The translations under genes and the position numbers were made by a program. Shown here one piece after another: positions 1-7,961 of a stretch of 64,000 nucleotides of DNA. Under the pieces are notes generated by a model, which ran no database searches, had not been told where the DNA came from, and saw only the letters and a program-made list of their open reading frames with translations. Numbering within the stretch: position 1 is the stretch's first letter; the number at the start of each line of letters is the position of its first letter. This DNA is from Phocaeicola intestinalis (GTDB lineage Bacteria > Bacteroidota > Bacteroidia > Bacteroidales > Bacteroidaceae), in contig NZ_JACSPP010000013.1 in NCBI RefSeq assembly GCF_014837065.1, positions 1-64,000 of the forward strand, written 5' to 3'.

Positions 1-288
1 GTTTTCAATTGGAGAACGTACGGTTTTGATATGGAAACCATAAAAGGATGATGCCTGGATTGATAATATAATCCAATCCAATCAGGAATACCAATTATTT
101 TAATGGCTTTTGGAATTTGATTATGATGCCCATAACATTATTCTTGGATTAATTCAACACCTTTCCATCCTCCCGGTTTAACAAGTTTGTAACAAGTTTA
201 ACGCACAAATGAAATATCGGTGAAATGCCCCTGCAAAACCGCTATTTGACTTTTGCAACGAATTTAAACCCTAATAAACAAACAACTT
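1..288. other. Leader region upstream of the SusC gene
   Basis: There is no convincing ORF here. The stretch is AT-rich and holds short repeated words (AACAAGTTTGTAACAAGTTT around 180-199). A weak -7-like GACTTTTG lies at 248-255, about 35 bases before the SusC start, without a clear TTTG partner. No sigma/anti-sigma pair or SusR-like regulator is visible inside the window; one could lie further upstream. Confidence 0.4.
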
Positions 289-3200
289 ATGCAAAGCAAA
301 CTTATTACAAACAAACATGCGCTGAGGAAACTCTTCTCCTTGGCTGTTTTCTTATTGGTAAGTACGTATGCATTTGCCCAAAGTGCAGTAACCGGAACAG
401 TTACCGATAAATCCGGTATGCCGCTGATTGGGGTAAGTGTAGTAGAAAAAGGTACTACAAATGGCAATGTTACCGACATTGATGGTAAATATTCAGTTAA
501 AGTAGAAAAAGGAAAGACACTGGTATTCTCTTACATCGGATATCAGACACAAGAAGTGAAAGTAGAATCAAGCGTCATCAATGTTACGATGAACGAAGAC
601 AGCCAGTTGCTGGACGAAGTGGTAGTCATCGGTTACGGTTCAATGGAACGCAAAGACGTGACCAGCTCTATCACTACCGTAAAGGCGGAAGACCTGAATA
701 CTGGCGTAGTCACTACTCCTGCCCAATTGCTGCAAGGCAAAGTGCCGGGCTTAACCGTAGCTAACACCAGTGACCCGAACGGTTCGGCTTCGATCTCTTT
801 GCGTGGTGCTTCTTCACTTCGTACGGGCGAGGCAATGGAACCCTATTATGTTATAGGCGGTGTGCCCGGTGTAAGCCTTTCATTGGTAGCTCCAGAAGAC
901 ATTGAAAGCATTGATGTCTTGCGTGACGCTTCGGCTACCGCCATCTATGGTTCGAAAGCTGCCAACGGCGTAATCATCGTCACCACCAAGAAAGGCAATA
1001 AGGATGGACGTACCAACGTAAGTTACAGCGGATATGTAGCATGGGACAAGACGATGAAAACCGTAGATATGATGGATGCCAACGAACTGCTGACATATGC
1101 CAATGCAAACGACATAGATATTTCGGCTTATTATGATGCAAGTAACCCAGCCAATACCAACTGGCAAGATGAAGTGCTTCGTACCGGATTCAGCCACAAC
1201 CATAATGTGTCTATCAACGGGGGTAATGAAAAAACCAGTTATAATGCTTCTCTCAACTTTCTCGAACGCCAAGGCGTAGTAAGAGGTACTAACATGGACC
1301 GCCTGACCGCACGTTCTTTCCTGCAAACCAAAGCATTCAACAACCGGTTGGACATCTCGCTGAGTCTGAATGCCAGCATCCGTAACAGTTCTACCGGTCC
1401 TACCGGCTCACAAGGACAAAGTGTTCTGGATGCCATGTATTATTACAGCCCATTGGTTCCTGTTAAGAATGCCGATGACTCTTGGTACAGTAATACATCC
1501 ATTTCACAAAACTACAACCCGATGTCGATGGTCAATGAAGACCGTTACGATACTAAAGAAAAATTGCTGCAAGGTGTGGCCAAAGCCACTTTCCATATCA
1601 TAGACGGTCTGGACTGGAATTTAAATCTCTCTTATCAAAACCAACAGTATATCTACAGCAATTACAACAGCAGCAAGACTCAATTGCCCAGCGTAGCAGC
1701 CCGAAACGGACAAGCAGACCGTAGCACGGTAGAAAACATCCGCAAACAGATGGAAACTTATCTGAACTGGAACCATACATTCAACGACGCACACAAGGTG
1801 GGCGTAATGTTAGGATACTCATGGGAACAGTCTGACAACAACGATGGTTTCGGACTGAGAGTATATAACTTCTACAGTGATGACCTGGGTTATTACAACA
1901 TGGGTATGGCAAACAACATTGACATCAACGATGTTATCAGCAACAATCTTGCCACCCTGCGTATGATTTCATTCTACGGACGTGCCAACTACAGTTATAA
2001 AAGCAAATACTTGCTGCAAGCTACTGTACGCCGAGACGGTTCTTCGGCTTTCGGTGTTAACAATCGTTGGGGTACGTTTCCTTCGGTATCTGCCGCATGG
2101 CGCATCATAGAAGAAGACTTCATGAAAGACCAAGACATATTCGATGACTTGAAATTCCGTATCGGTTATGGTGTGAGCGGTAACTCATTAGGTTTCGATG
2201 CCTTCTATGCCCGTCAGGTATACGGACACACCGGATGGTTTACTTATGTAGATGCCAACGGTACTGAATCCGATTACCGCATCTTAGGGGCAACCCGTAA
2301 CTCGAACCCAGATTTGAAATGGGAAAGCACCGGTATGTTTAATGTAGGTCTGGACTTTGGTTTTTTCAACAACCGCCTGACCGGTACCATCGAGTACTAC
2401 AGCAAGAAAACCAGTGACTTGATTTACGACTATCCGGTTTCTACCAACCGCTATTCATACGGTGTAATGACTGCCAATGTAGGCGATATCAGCAACAAAG
2501 GTATTGAAATAACCTTGAATGCAGTACCGGTACAAACTAAAGACTTTACATGGAGTACTACCCTCAACCTTTCGCACAACAAGAACGTAGTAGAAAAGCT
2601 TTCTAACGAAACCTACTCGGTGAACTACATTGACCAAGCGAATCCGGACGTAGGTGGTTATTCCAGCACCAATGTACAACGCATCATGGAGGGTGCACCT
2701 ATCGGACAATTCTACTTGTGGGAATGGGCAGGATATGATGAAAACGGTGGTTCTATATTTAATGACTATGACGAAAACGGAAATCTGGTAGGTGTAACAG
2801 ATGCACCTGATGATAGCGATCGTCGTATGGCTGGTTCGGCACAACCTAAAATCACCTACGGATGGAACAATGACTTGACATGGAAAAACTGGACACTGAC
2901 CGCATTTTTCCAGGGGGTAGCAGGGAACAAGATTTTCAATTCTACCCGTTGCTATTACAGCCAAGTGGGTCTGGTGGCTGCTGGGAAAAATGTACTGGCA
3001 GAAGTCGCAACCGAACAAAATCCACATGATTCACGGGCACAAGCTCCTTCTGATCGTTATTTGGAAAACGGTTCGTACCTCCGCTTGTCTACATTGACAC
3101 TGGGTTACAACTTCGGCAAGATTGGCAACTGGGTGAACAACCTGCGTCTGTATGCTACGTGCAACAACGTCTTTACTATCACCGGTTATAGCGGTGTCGA

Positions 3201-3303
3201 CCCAGAAGTAAACCTTGGCGGATTGACTCCCGGCATGGACTGGAGAAATACCAACTATCCGCGTACCCGCACGTTCCTTGTAGGAATAAACGTAAATTTC
3301 TAA
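289..3303 (+). CDS. SusC/RagA-family TonB-linked outer-membrane transporter
   Basis: This is an outer-membrane beta-barrel that imports a glycan or peptide ligand using TonB energy, with the SusD-like lipoprotein encoded next as its lid. The 1004-residue length is usual for the family. Residues 1-30 are a signal peptide ending AFA. A carboxypeptidase-regulatory-like beta-sandwich follows (about 33-103), then the TonB-box region DEVVVIGYG (109-117), the plug domain (about 120-235, with LRGASSL) and the barrel, which ends in the aromatic-terminated strand FLVGINVNF. The start gives a clean signal peptide. The next gene begins 20 bases downstream, so the two are one operon. No glycoside hydrolase or regulator is attached on the visible side, so the substrate cannot be inferred. 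Confidence 0.95.
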   Translation: MQSKLITNKHALRKLFSLAVFLLVSTYAFAQSAVTGTVTDKSGMPLIGVSVVEKGTTNGNVTDIDGKYSVKVEKGKTLVFSYIGYQTQEVKVESSVINVTMNEDSQLLDEVVVIGYGSMERKDVTSSITTVKAEDLNTGVVTTPAQLLQGKVPGLTVANTSDPNGSASISLRGASSLRTGEAMEPYYVIGGVPGVSLSLVAPEDIESIDVLRDASATAIYGSKAANGVIIVTTKKGNKDGRTNVSYSGYVAWDKTMKTVDMMDANELLTYANANDIDISAYYDASNPANTNWQDEVLRTGFSHNHNVSINGGNEKTSYNASLNFLERQGVVRGTNMDRLTARSFLQTKAFNNRLDISLSLNASIRNSSTGPTGSQGQSVLDAMYYYSPLVPVKNADDSWYSNTSISQNYNPMSMVNEDRYDTKEKLLQGVAKATFHIIDGLDWNLNLSYQNQQYIYSNYNSSKTQLPSVAARNGQADRSTVENIRKQMETYLNWNHTFNDAHKVGVMLGYSWEQSDNNDGFGLRVYNFYSDDLGYYNMGMANNIDINDVISNNLATLRMISFYGRANYSYKSKYLLQATVRRDGSSAFGVNNRWGTFPSVSAAWRIIEEDFMKDQDIFDDLKFRIGYGVSGNSLGFDAFYARQVYGHTGWFTYVDANGTESDYRILGATRNSNPDLKWESTGMFNVGLDFGFFNNRLTGTIEYYSKKTSDLIYDYPVSTNRYSYGVMTANVGDISNKGIEITLNAVPVQTKDFTWSTTLNLSHNKNVVEKLSNETYSVNYIDQANPDVGGYSSTNVQRIMEGAPIGQFYLWEWAGYDENGGSIFNDYDENGNLVGVTDAPDDSDRRMAGSAQPKITYGWNNDLTWKNWTLTAFFQGVAGNKIFNSTRCYYSQVGLVAAGKNVLAEVATEQNPHDSRAQAPSDRYLENGSYLRLSTLTLGYNFGKIGNWVNNLRLYATCNNVFTITGYSGVDPEVNLGGLTPGMDWRNTNYPRTRTFLVGINVNF

Positions 3304-3323
3304 ATTAACAAAAAAAGACTTTT

Positions 3324-4988
3324 ATGAAAACAAGACATATATTTTTTTCGGGTGCCTTATTGGCACTGACAAGCGTTGGGTGTACCGACCTTGACGTAGA
3401 CATCAAATCCCAATATACAGAACTGCCTGACTCGGAGATTGCCATAGAAGCCACTATGAACAATGCTTTCTATGCATTTCGTGCAGCTATCGGACGCCGT
3501 TATGATGAAGGCGTATCCTGTAATTCGGATGAATACACCGCGGTCAGTTTCGATAGTGACTACTTGAACGGTCGTGACATGGCAAACTTCTCGTTACATA
3601 TGATTGACCCGACTAATTCGGCAAACCAATTGAATGTGTACAACGATTTGCAGACGGGTATCACCAATTGCAACCGGGTCATTTTTGATTTGGGAGGCGA
3701 GGATGTCCCTGAAGTAGCTCCTGTACGTGCAGCCCGTGCTTTTTACACATTTATGATGATGGAGCACTGGGGAGACACGCCTATTCTCGACCATCTGCTG
3801 GCAGATGATGAACGCATAGACCGTTCTCCGCGTGCTGATGTAGCCCGTTGGATTGAATCGGAACTGCTTGCCGTACGTGACAATTGTTATGAAAACGTCG
3901 ATGCTTCTACCTACGGTAAACCTACTCGCTGGATGGTAGATGCATTACTTGCCAAATTATATATCAACTGGAATGTTTATACACAGGACGTAACCAGTTC
4001 AAGCTGGGATCCAAACGCCACTAATGAAAAGTTAAACGATTGTATTGCTGCCTGCGACCGTATCATCGCTTCCGGATACTTTGATTTAAGCGATGACTAC
4101 AAAACCAAGTTTATGTATAATAACGGCTATCAGATAAAAGATTTCATTTATGTGATGCCGTTCGATGCCTCTACAGCACAAGGAATGACATACGCCCGTT
4201 TCCGCACATGGCGCCGTGGACAAAGTGAAAACGGATTCTATAGCATTCCTCTAACTAATTCATTAGGAGGTAATATGACGTTGACACCGGAATTTGTAGA
4301 ACTATTCAACCTTCCAGGTGACCGCCGTAACGATGTCATAGCCGGTAATGTAGGTGAGAACATTGATATGGAAACTTTTGATGTTTACCAATACAACAAT
4401 GCTACCGGCGAACCGACTGATGTTCGCAATACATATGGAGGAGTGGATGTGACTTTCACCAAATCCATTACCTTAAAGTCTGACCCAACAGCTGATCCTC
4501 CTATCGTCCCGGATGGAGATCTCAATGTGGGTAACGACATGACCGGATGGACACAAGGATATCGCTCCATCAAGTTCTTCCCGAATGCTACAGATTATAA
4601 CACCTATAGCCGTAACCAAAGCAACGACGTACCTGTATTCCGTTATGCGGATGTGCTGCTGATGAAATGCGAAGCCATCGTACGTGGCGGGACAGCGACC
4701 AACGGTGATACACCGATGAGCTTGTTTAATCAAATCCGTGCGTATGTCAATGCTCCTCAAATCGTTGGTGACCCCAGCCTGCAAGACATCCTGGACGAAC
4801 GTGGTCGCGAATTTCTGGATGAACACTGGCGCCGTAATGACCTAATCCGCTTTGGTGATTTCGAACGCGACTGGGGGTTCAAAAACGACTTTAATCCGAA
4901 CGCCAATGATCCAAGATACCGCTTATGGCCGTTGAGTCTTGATGTGCTTAATGCCAACACCAACTGGACACAAAACCCAGGATACTAA
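3324..4988 (+). CDS. SusD/RagB-family surface lipoprotein
   Basis: This is the substrate-binding partner of the preceding SusC-like barrel, expected on the outer face of the outer membrane. Residues 1-20 form a lipoprotein signal with lipobox TSVGC (Cys20). The rest (554 aa in total) has the SusD layout: a helical TPR-like N-terminal half (ARAFYTFMMMEHWGDTPI near 140-155 is the typical second helix pair) and a RagB/SusD C-terminal region ending with a conserved block (ERGREFLDEHWRRNDLIRFG, then WPLSLDVLNANTNWTQNPGY). It is co-transcribed with SusC and followed by a strong hairpin terminator. Identification is firm; the ligand is unknown. Confidence 0.95.
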   Translation: MKTRHIFFSGALLALTSVGCTDLDVDIKSQYTELPDSEIAIEATMNNAFYAFRAAIGRRYDEGVSCNSDEYTAVSFDSDYLNGRDMANFSLHMIDPTNSANQLNVYNDLQTGITNCNRVIFDLGGEDVPEVAPVRAARAFYTFMMMEHWGDTPILDHLLADDERIDRSPRADVARWIESELLAVRDNCYENVDASTYGKPTRWMVDALLAKLYINWNVYTQDVTSSSWDPNATNEKLNDCIAACDRIIASGYFDLSDDYKTKFMYNNGYQIKDFIYVMPFDASTAQGMTYARFRTWRRGQSENGFYSIPLTNSLGGNMTLTPEFVELFNLPGDRRNDVIAGNVGENIDMETFDVYQYNNATGEPTDVRNTYGGVDVTFTKSITLKSDPTADPPIVPDGDLNVGNDMTGWTQGYRSIKFFPNATDYNTYSRNQSNDVPVFRYADVLLMKCEAIVRGGTATNGDTPMSLFNQIRAYVNAPQIVGDPSLQDILDERGREFLDEHWRRNDLIRFGDFERDWGFKNDFNPNANDPRYRLWPLSLDVLNANTNWTQNPGY

Positions 4989-5021
4989 ATGGACATTCAT
5001 TTTTAATATTTCTAATAAGTC

Positions 5022-5080
5022 AAAACCTTGCATTGCAACCTGTCGTCGGGAGGACGATAGGGCAATACAAGGTTTTTTTA
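5022..5080 (+). terminator. Rho-independent terminator after the SusCD operon
   Basis: A long imperfect stem pairs AACCTTGCATTGC with GCAATACAAGGTT. It encloses an inner stem (CCTGTCGTC / GGACGATAGG, loop GGGA) and is followed directly by TTTTTTTA. It sits 33 bases after the SusD stop codon. Confidence 0.85.
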
Positions 5081-5120
5081 TTCTTCATGCGGTCTCTCCC
5101 AAGCAGAAAATCCAAACTGT

Positions 5121-5153
5121 TTTTGTCCTAAATAAAATTAATTCCTATCTTTG
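5121..5153 (+). promoter_or_regulatory. Bacteroidetes-type promoter for the Rpn-family gene
   Basis: TTTTG at 5121-5125 and TATCTTTG at 5146-5153 are separated by 20 bases. This matches the sigma-ABfr consensus (TTTG, 19-21 bases, TAnnTTTG). The ATG follows 17 bases after the -7 element. Confidence 0.75.
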
Positions 5154-5170
5154 CATCAAGCCATAAACAT

Positions 5171-6093
5171 TTGAATATGAAAGATAATTTTATACGTTTC
5201 GACTGGGCGATGAAAAGGTTATTGCGCGACAAAAGCAATTATGTCGTGCTTGAAGGATTCTTGTCAACTTTATTGGAAGAAGATTTGCGCATCTCCCGCT
5301 TTTTGGAAAGTGAATCAAACCAAACAGATGAAACAGACAAATTCAACCGCGCAGATATCTTGGTAGAAGACAGCAAAGGGAGGCTGCTTGTCATTAAAAT
5401 CCAAAACTATCGCGAACTATATTATTATCACCAAATGCTTTATGGGGCTTCTGACATCCTATCGCGATACACTGATGAGGAAACAGACTATAACAAGATA
5501 TGCAAAATCTATTCCATCAATATTGTTTATTTCAGCATGATTAAAAGCAAGGACTATGCATATCATGGGGAAATAATCTTCCGTGGTTTACACGATTCAG
5601 ACAACTTTCTAAAATTATCCGCCCGGCAGCAAGAAATTTTTACAGGCAAAGATGCAAAGATATCTTTCCTGAATATTATGTGTTGCGCGTAAATGATTTC
5701 GATAAAGTAGCAAAGACTCCTCTTGATGAATGGATTAAATTTCTCAAAACCGGAGAAATAGATAAAGAAGCTACTGCAAAAGGACTCCCGGAAGCAAGAG
5801 AACGGCTTCGTATCGACACGCTACCCGATGCAGAAAAGCGTGCCTATTACCGAGATATGGAAGCCCTGCGCTACCAACGCAGTGTTATTAAGACAGGCTG
5901 GGACGAAGGACATACAGAAGGATTCAAAGAAGGAAAAGCTAAAGGAAAAGCTAAAGGAAGAGCTGAAGGAAGAGCTGAAGGAGAGAAAATGAAAGCAAAA
6001 GAAGTTGCTAAAAGGATGAAAGAAATGGGACTTTCCGTAAAAAACATAATCCAATGTACGGGGCTTACACATGAAGAAATAGAAGAATTATAA
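5171..6093 (+). pseudogene. Rpn-family (PD-(D/E)XK nuclease) transposase, frameshifted
   Basis: Two overlapping reading frames (5171-5692 and the frame entering near 5655 and ending at 6093) together make one Rpn-family recombination nuclease of about 305 residues. The first frame holds the N-terminal domain (FDWAMKRLLRDKSNYVVLEGF, then FNRADI). The other frame continues with DIFPEYYVLRVNDFDKVA and a C-terminal tail with repeated GKAKG/RAEG units and a closing helix. The join lies in GATGCAAAGATATC near 5652-5665, where one missing base, probably from an A run, shifts the frame. The usual catalytic-strand motif of the family, VE-[IVM]-Q, reads I-K-I-Q here, so the acidic residue seems lost as well. 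Both points indicate a decaying gene; a sequencing error would explain only the frameshift. Confidence 0.85.
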
Positions 6094-6103
6094 TCCTACA
6101 TCA

Positions 6104-6175
6104 TTTTACCACAGAGGATACGGAAACTTTCACTGCAAAATGAGATTTACCTGTAATACTCTGTGGTGAATTTTC
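6104..6175. repeat. Intergenic inverted repeat (ACCACAGAG / CTCTGTGGT)
   Basis: TTTTACCACAGAG at the left and CTCTGTGGTGAATTTT at the right are nearly perfect inverted arms around a spacer of about 45 bases. Similar words (CACCACAGATTACACGG) flank the family-A element near 45.8 kb. The element could form a hairpin at the end of the pseudogene transcript. Confidence 0.6.
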
Positions 6176-6184
6176 ATTATATAA

Positions 6185-6359
6185 ATGCCAATTAGGAGTT
6201 AAAAGGGAGTTATAGGAAGTTATTGCCCACTTGGCGGGCTGGGAGTCAGATGCCACTACCTTTTTGCGCCGGTTTCAGAAGCAAGGCTATTGGCCTTTAA
6301 CTCCTGAACGAAGTGATAACTCCTGTGAAGTATAACTACGTTTAACTCCTGATTCGCAT
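6185..6359. mobile_element. Miniature inverted-repeat element, family B, copy 1 (175 bp)
   Basis: It is nearly the same sequence as 18968-19141, with only scattered substitutions and small indels. The ends are imperfect terminal inverted repeats: ATGCCAATTAGGAGTTAAA at the left against TTTAACTCCTGATTCGCAT at the right, which is 16 of 19 bases after reverse complementing. The flanks carry TATATAA on both sides (6178-6184 and 6360-6366), consistent with a target duplication. It has no coding capacity, so it would depend on a transposase supplied in trans. Confidence 0.7.
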
Positions 6360-6393
6360 TATATAAACTAATCATAATACTTCGTTAAATTTA

Positions 6394-6517
6394 TTTGAAT
6401 TCCGCAAACATCCCATGTAGGGGCGTATTGCATACGCCCGAATGCGCCAACTAATCCACGTGGATGTTTTCAGGGCGTATGCGATACGCCCCTACAATAC
6501 GGATCAGTACTATTCAT
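6394..6517. repeat. Palindromic element, family C, copy 1
   Basis: The left end reads TTGAATTCCGCA and the right end is a decayed version of TGCGGATATTCAA. The core is a long inverted repeat: TGTAGGGGCGTATTGCATACGCCC against GGGCGTATGCGATACGCCCCTACA. The same design recurs at 18774-18894, 39132-39261 and 56393-56453. It is non-coding. Confidence 0.7.
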
Positions 6518-6568
6518 TATAAATAGTGGGTAATCCCTAAGAGAATTATCATCAGTCATAATGTATGT

Positions 6569-7471
6569 TTACCGGCAGCAGCACGAATCGTTGCAATGGC
6601 TTCCGGGAGATTCGCATTCTACGGTGCTGTGCTGAATGCCATGTTCGCACAGTTCTTCTTTTACAGCATGTTTTACGGTTTCCATTTGGGTCAGGTCTTT
6701 TAACACGATGTGGATGGTGGCTGCATTTTCGGTAGTGCTCATCGCCCATACGTGGAAATGGTGGAAGCTTTCCACGCCAGGTACTTCGGCGATGTGTTTC
6801 CTCACTTCTTGCAGGTTAATGCTTTCGGGTACGGCGTCTAAGGAAAGGAAAAGACTTTCTTTCAATAATTTCCAGGTAGAAACCAGTATCAAGAGGGCGA
6901 TGGCTAAACTGATGAAGGTATCAATGAGTACAAATCCGGTCAACATGATGATGATGCCGGATATGACCACGCCTACTGAAACCAAGGTGTCCATTGCCAT
7001 GTGAAGGAAAGCTCCCCGCACATTTAGGTCGTGCTTCTGGTTTTTCATCAGGAGCCAAGCTGTTACGCCGTTTACAATGATGCCGATGCCTGCCGTCCAT
7101 GATACAGCTGCGCCTGATACGTGTTCGGGAGTTTTCAGCTTGTAAATGCTTTCGATAATAATGGCGCCTACGGCAATCAGCAGGATGATGGCGTTGAGCA
7201 GTGATACTAGCACTGTACTTTTTTTGTACCCATAAGTAAAATGTTCGGTGCTGCGGTGTTTTGACATGCGGAAAGCAAAAAGTGACAGCAGCAGGCTGAA
7301 CACATCGCTCAGGTTGTGTCCGGCATCGGACAGCAGTCCCAGTGAATTGAAGATGAAGCCTGCACCGGCTTCGATGACGACAAAGAGCAGATTGATGACG
7401 ATGCATACGATGAATATCGAGTTGAGCGATGTCAGCGTATGGTTGTGTTCGTGTACGTGTTGATGTGACAT
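6569..7471 (-). CDS. CDF-family zinc/divalent cation exporter
   Basis: This inner-membrane antiporter of the cation diffusion facilitator family exports Zn2+ or similar ions in exchange for protons. The 300-residue protein starts with a His-rich tail (MSHQHVHEHNH). It has about six membrane segments. The two metal-site motifs are HNLSD in TM2 (LLSDAGHNLSD, about 48-58) and HMAMD in TM5 (about 148-152). A cytoplasmic C-terminal domain carries HHFHVW, and the tail ends in clustered cysteines (CNDSCCCR). The start at 7471 is chosen over an in-frame ATG at 7498 because a promoter -7 element (7496-7503) overlaps the longer start. It stands alone, convergent with the pseudogene. Confidence 0.9.
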   Translation of the reverse strand: MSHQHVHEHNHTLTSLNSIFIVCIVINLLFVVIEAGAGFIFNSLGLLSDAGHNLSDVFSLLLSLFAFRMSKHRSTEHFTYGYKKSTVLVSLLNAIILLIAVGAIIIESIYKLKTPEHVSGAAVSWTAGIGIIVNGVTAWLLMKNQKHDLNVRGAFLHMAMDTLVSVGVVISGIIIMLTGFVLIDTFISLAIALLILVSTWKLLKESLFLSLDAVPESINLQEVRKHIAEVPGVESFHHFHVWAMSTTENAATIHIVLKDLTQMETVKHAVKEELCEHGIQHSTVECESPGSHCNDSCCCR

Positions 7472-7495
7472 GATTCTTGTTATTTTATGTTGCTG

Positions 7496-7526
7496 CAAAG
7501 GTAAACGTAATCTTTAGGTTAGCCAA
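7496..7526 (-). promoter_or_regulatory. Promoter of the CDF exporter
   Basis: On the minus strand TTGG (-33; TTG at 7524-7526) is followed after 20 bases by TACCTTTG (7503-7496). This matches the Bacteroidetes consensus. It lies 25 bases upstream of the chosen start. Confidence 0.7.
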
Positions 7527-7690
7527 TACTTGAAAGTCCGGATTTTGTATTCAATTTGTGTTTTTGCAACTTGGTTGCAATAGAATGGAACCGGAAATAC
7601 TAAATAATGTAAAAAAGAAGGAGCGAACTGCTATACATTGGGTTATTTATATTTACTTTGAAAATGTTTAAGGTCAAAATAGAAAAAGCT

Positions 7691-7867
7691 ATGAACGAAT
7701 TAATTGCAAAAATCAAAGAATTGAATGAAGTTTTGATTGCAGATGCCGAATTGCAGGCTTCAAAAGGAAATAAGGCTGCAGGTACGCGTGCTCGCAAAGC
7801 TTCGTTGGAATTGGAAAAGGCATTGAAAGAATTTAGAAAAGTATCTTTAGAGGAATCTAAAAAATAA
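7691..7867 (+). CDS. Histone H1-like (Hc1-type) small basic protein
   Basis: This is a 58-residue helical protein with the repeated Lys/Ala/Arg character of the Bacteroidetes histone H1-like family (ASKGNKAAGTRARKASLELE, then KALKEFRKVSLEESKK). Such proteins are thought to bind and condense DNA in the nucleoid. The start at 7691 (MNELIAKIKEL) matches the usual family length. An in-frame ATG at 7658 would add 11 residues (MKMFKVKIEKA) and cannot be excluded. The gene is monocistronic and ends at a hairpin terminator. Confidence 0.8.
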   Translation: MNELIAKIKELNEVLIADAELQASKGNKAAGTRARKASLELEKALKEFRKVSLEESKK

Positions 7868-7887
7868 CAATTCTTTCGACTGGAGCT

Positions 7888-7937
7888 AAGAGGTTGTACC
7901 ATTTGGTTTTTATGTACCTGATGGTATGACCTCTTTT
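7888..7937 (+). terminator. Terminator after the histone-like gene
   Basis: AAGAGGTTGTACCAT pairs with ATGGTATGACCTCTT, with two central mismatches, and is followed by a T run. The element covers the first ATG (7926) of the next ORF, which is one reason to place the kinase start further downstream. Confidence 0.75.
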
Positions 7938-7961
7938 TTCATTGTCATGCAGGGAGGGATT

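Larger units (their letters stand above)
6094..6568. other. Gene-free stretch made largely of repeat elements
   Basis: This 475-bp stretch lies between the Rpn pseudogene and the 3' end of the CDF exporter. It holds a palindromic pair TTTTACCACAGAG / CTCTGTGGTGAATTTT (6104-6175), a miniature element of family B (6185-6359) and a palindromic element of family C (6394-6517). No ORF or RNA gene was recognised. Confidence 0.7.
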
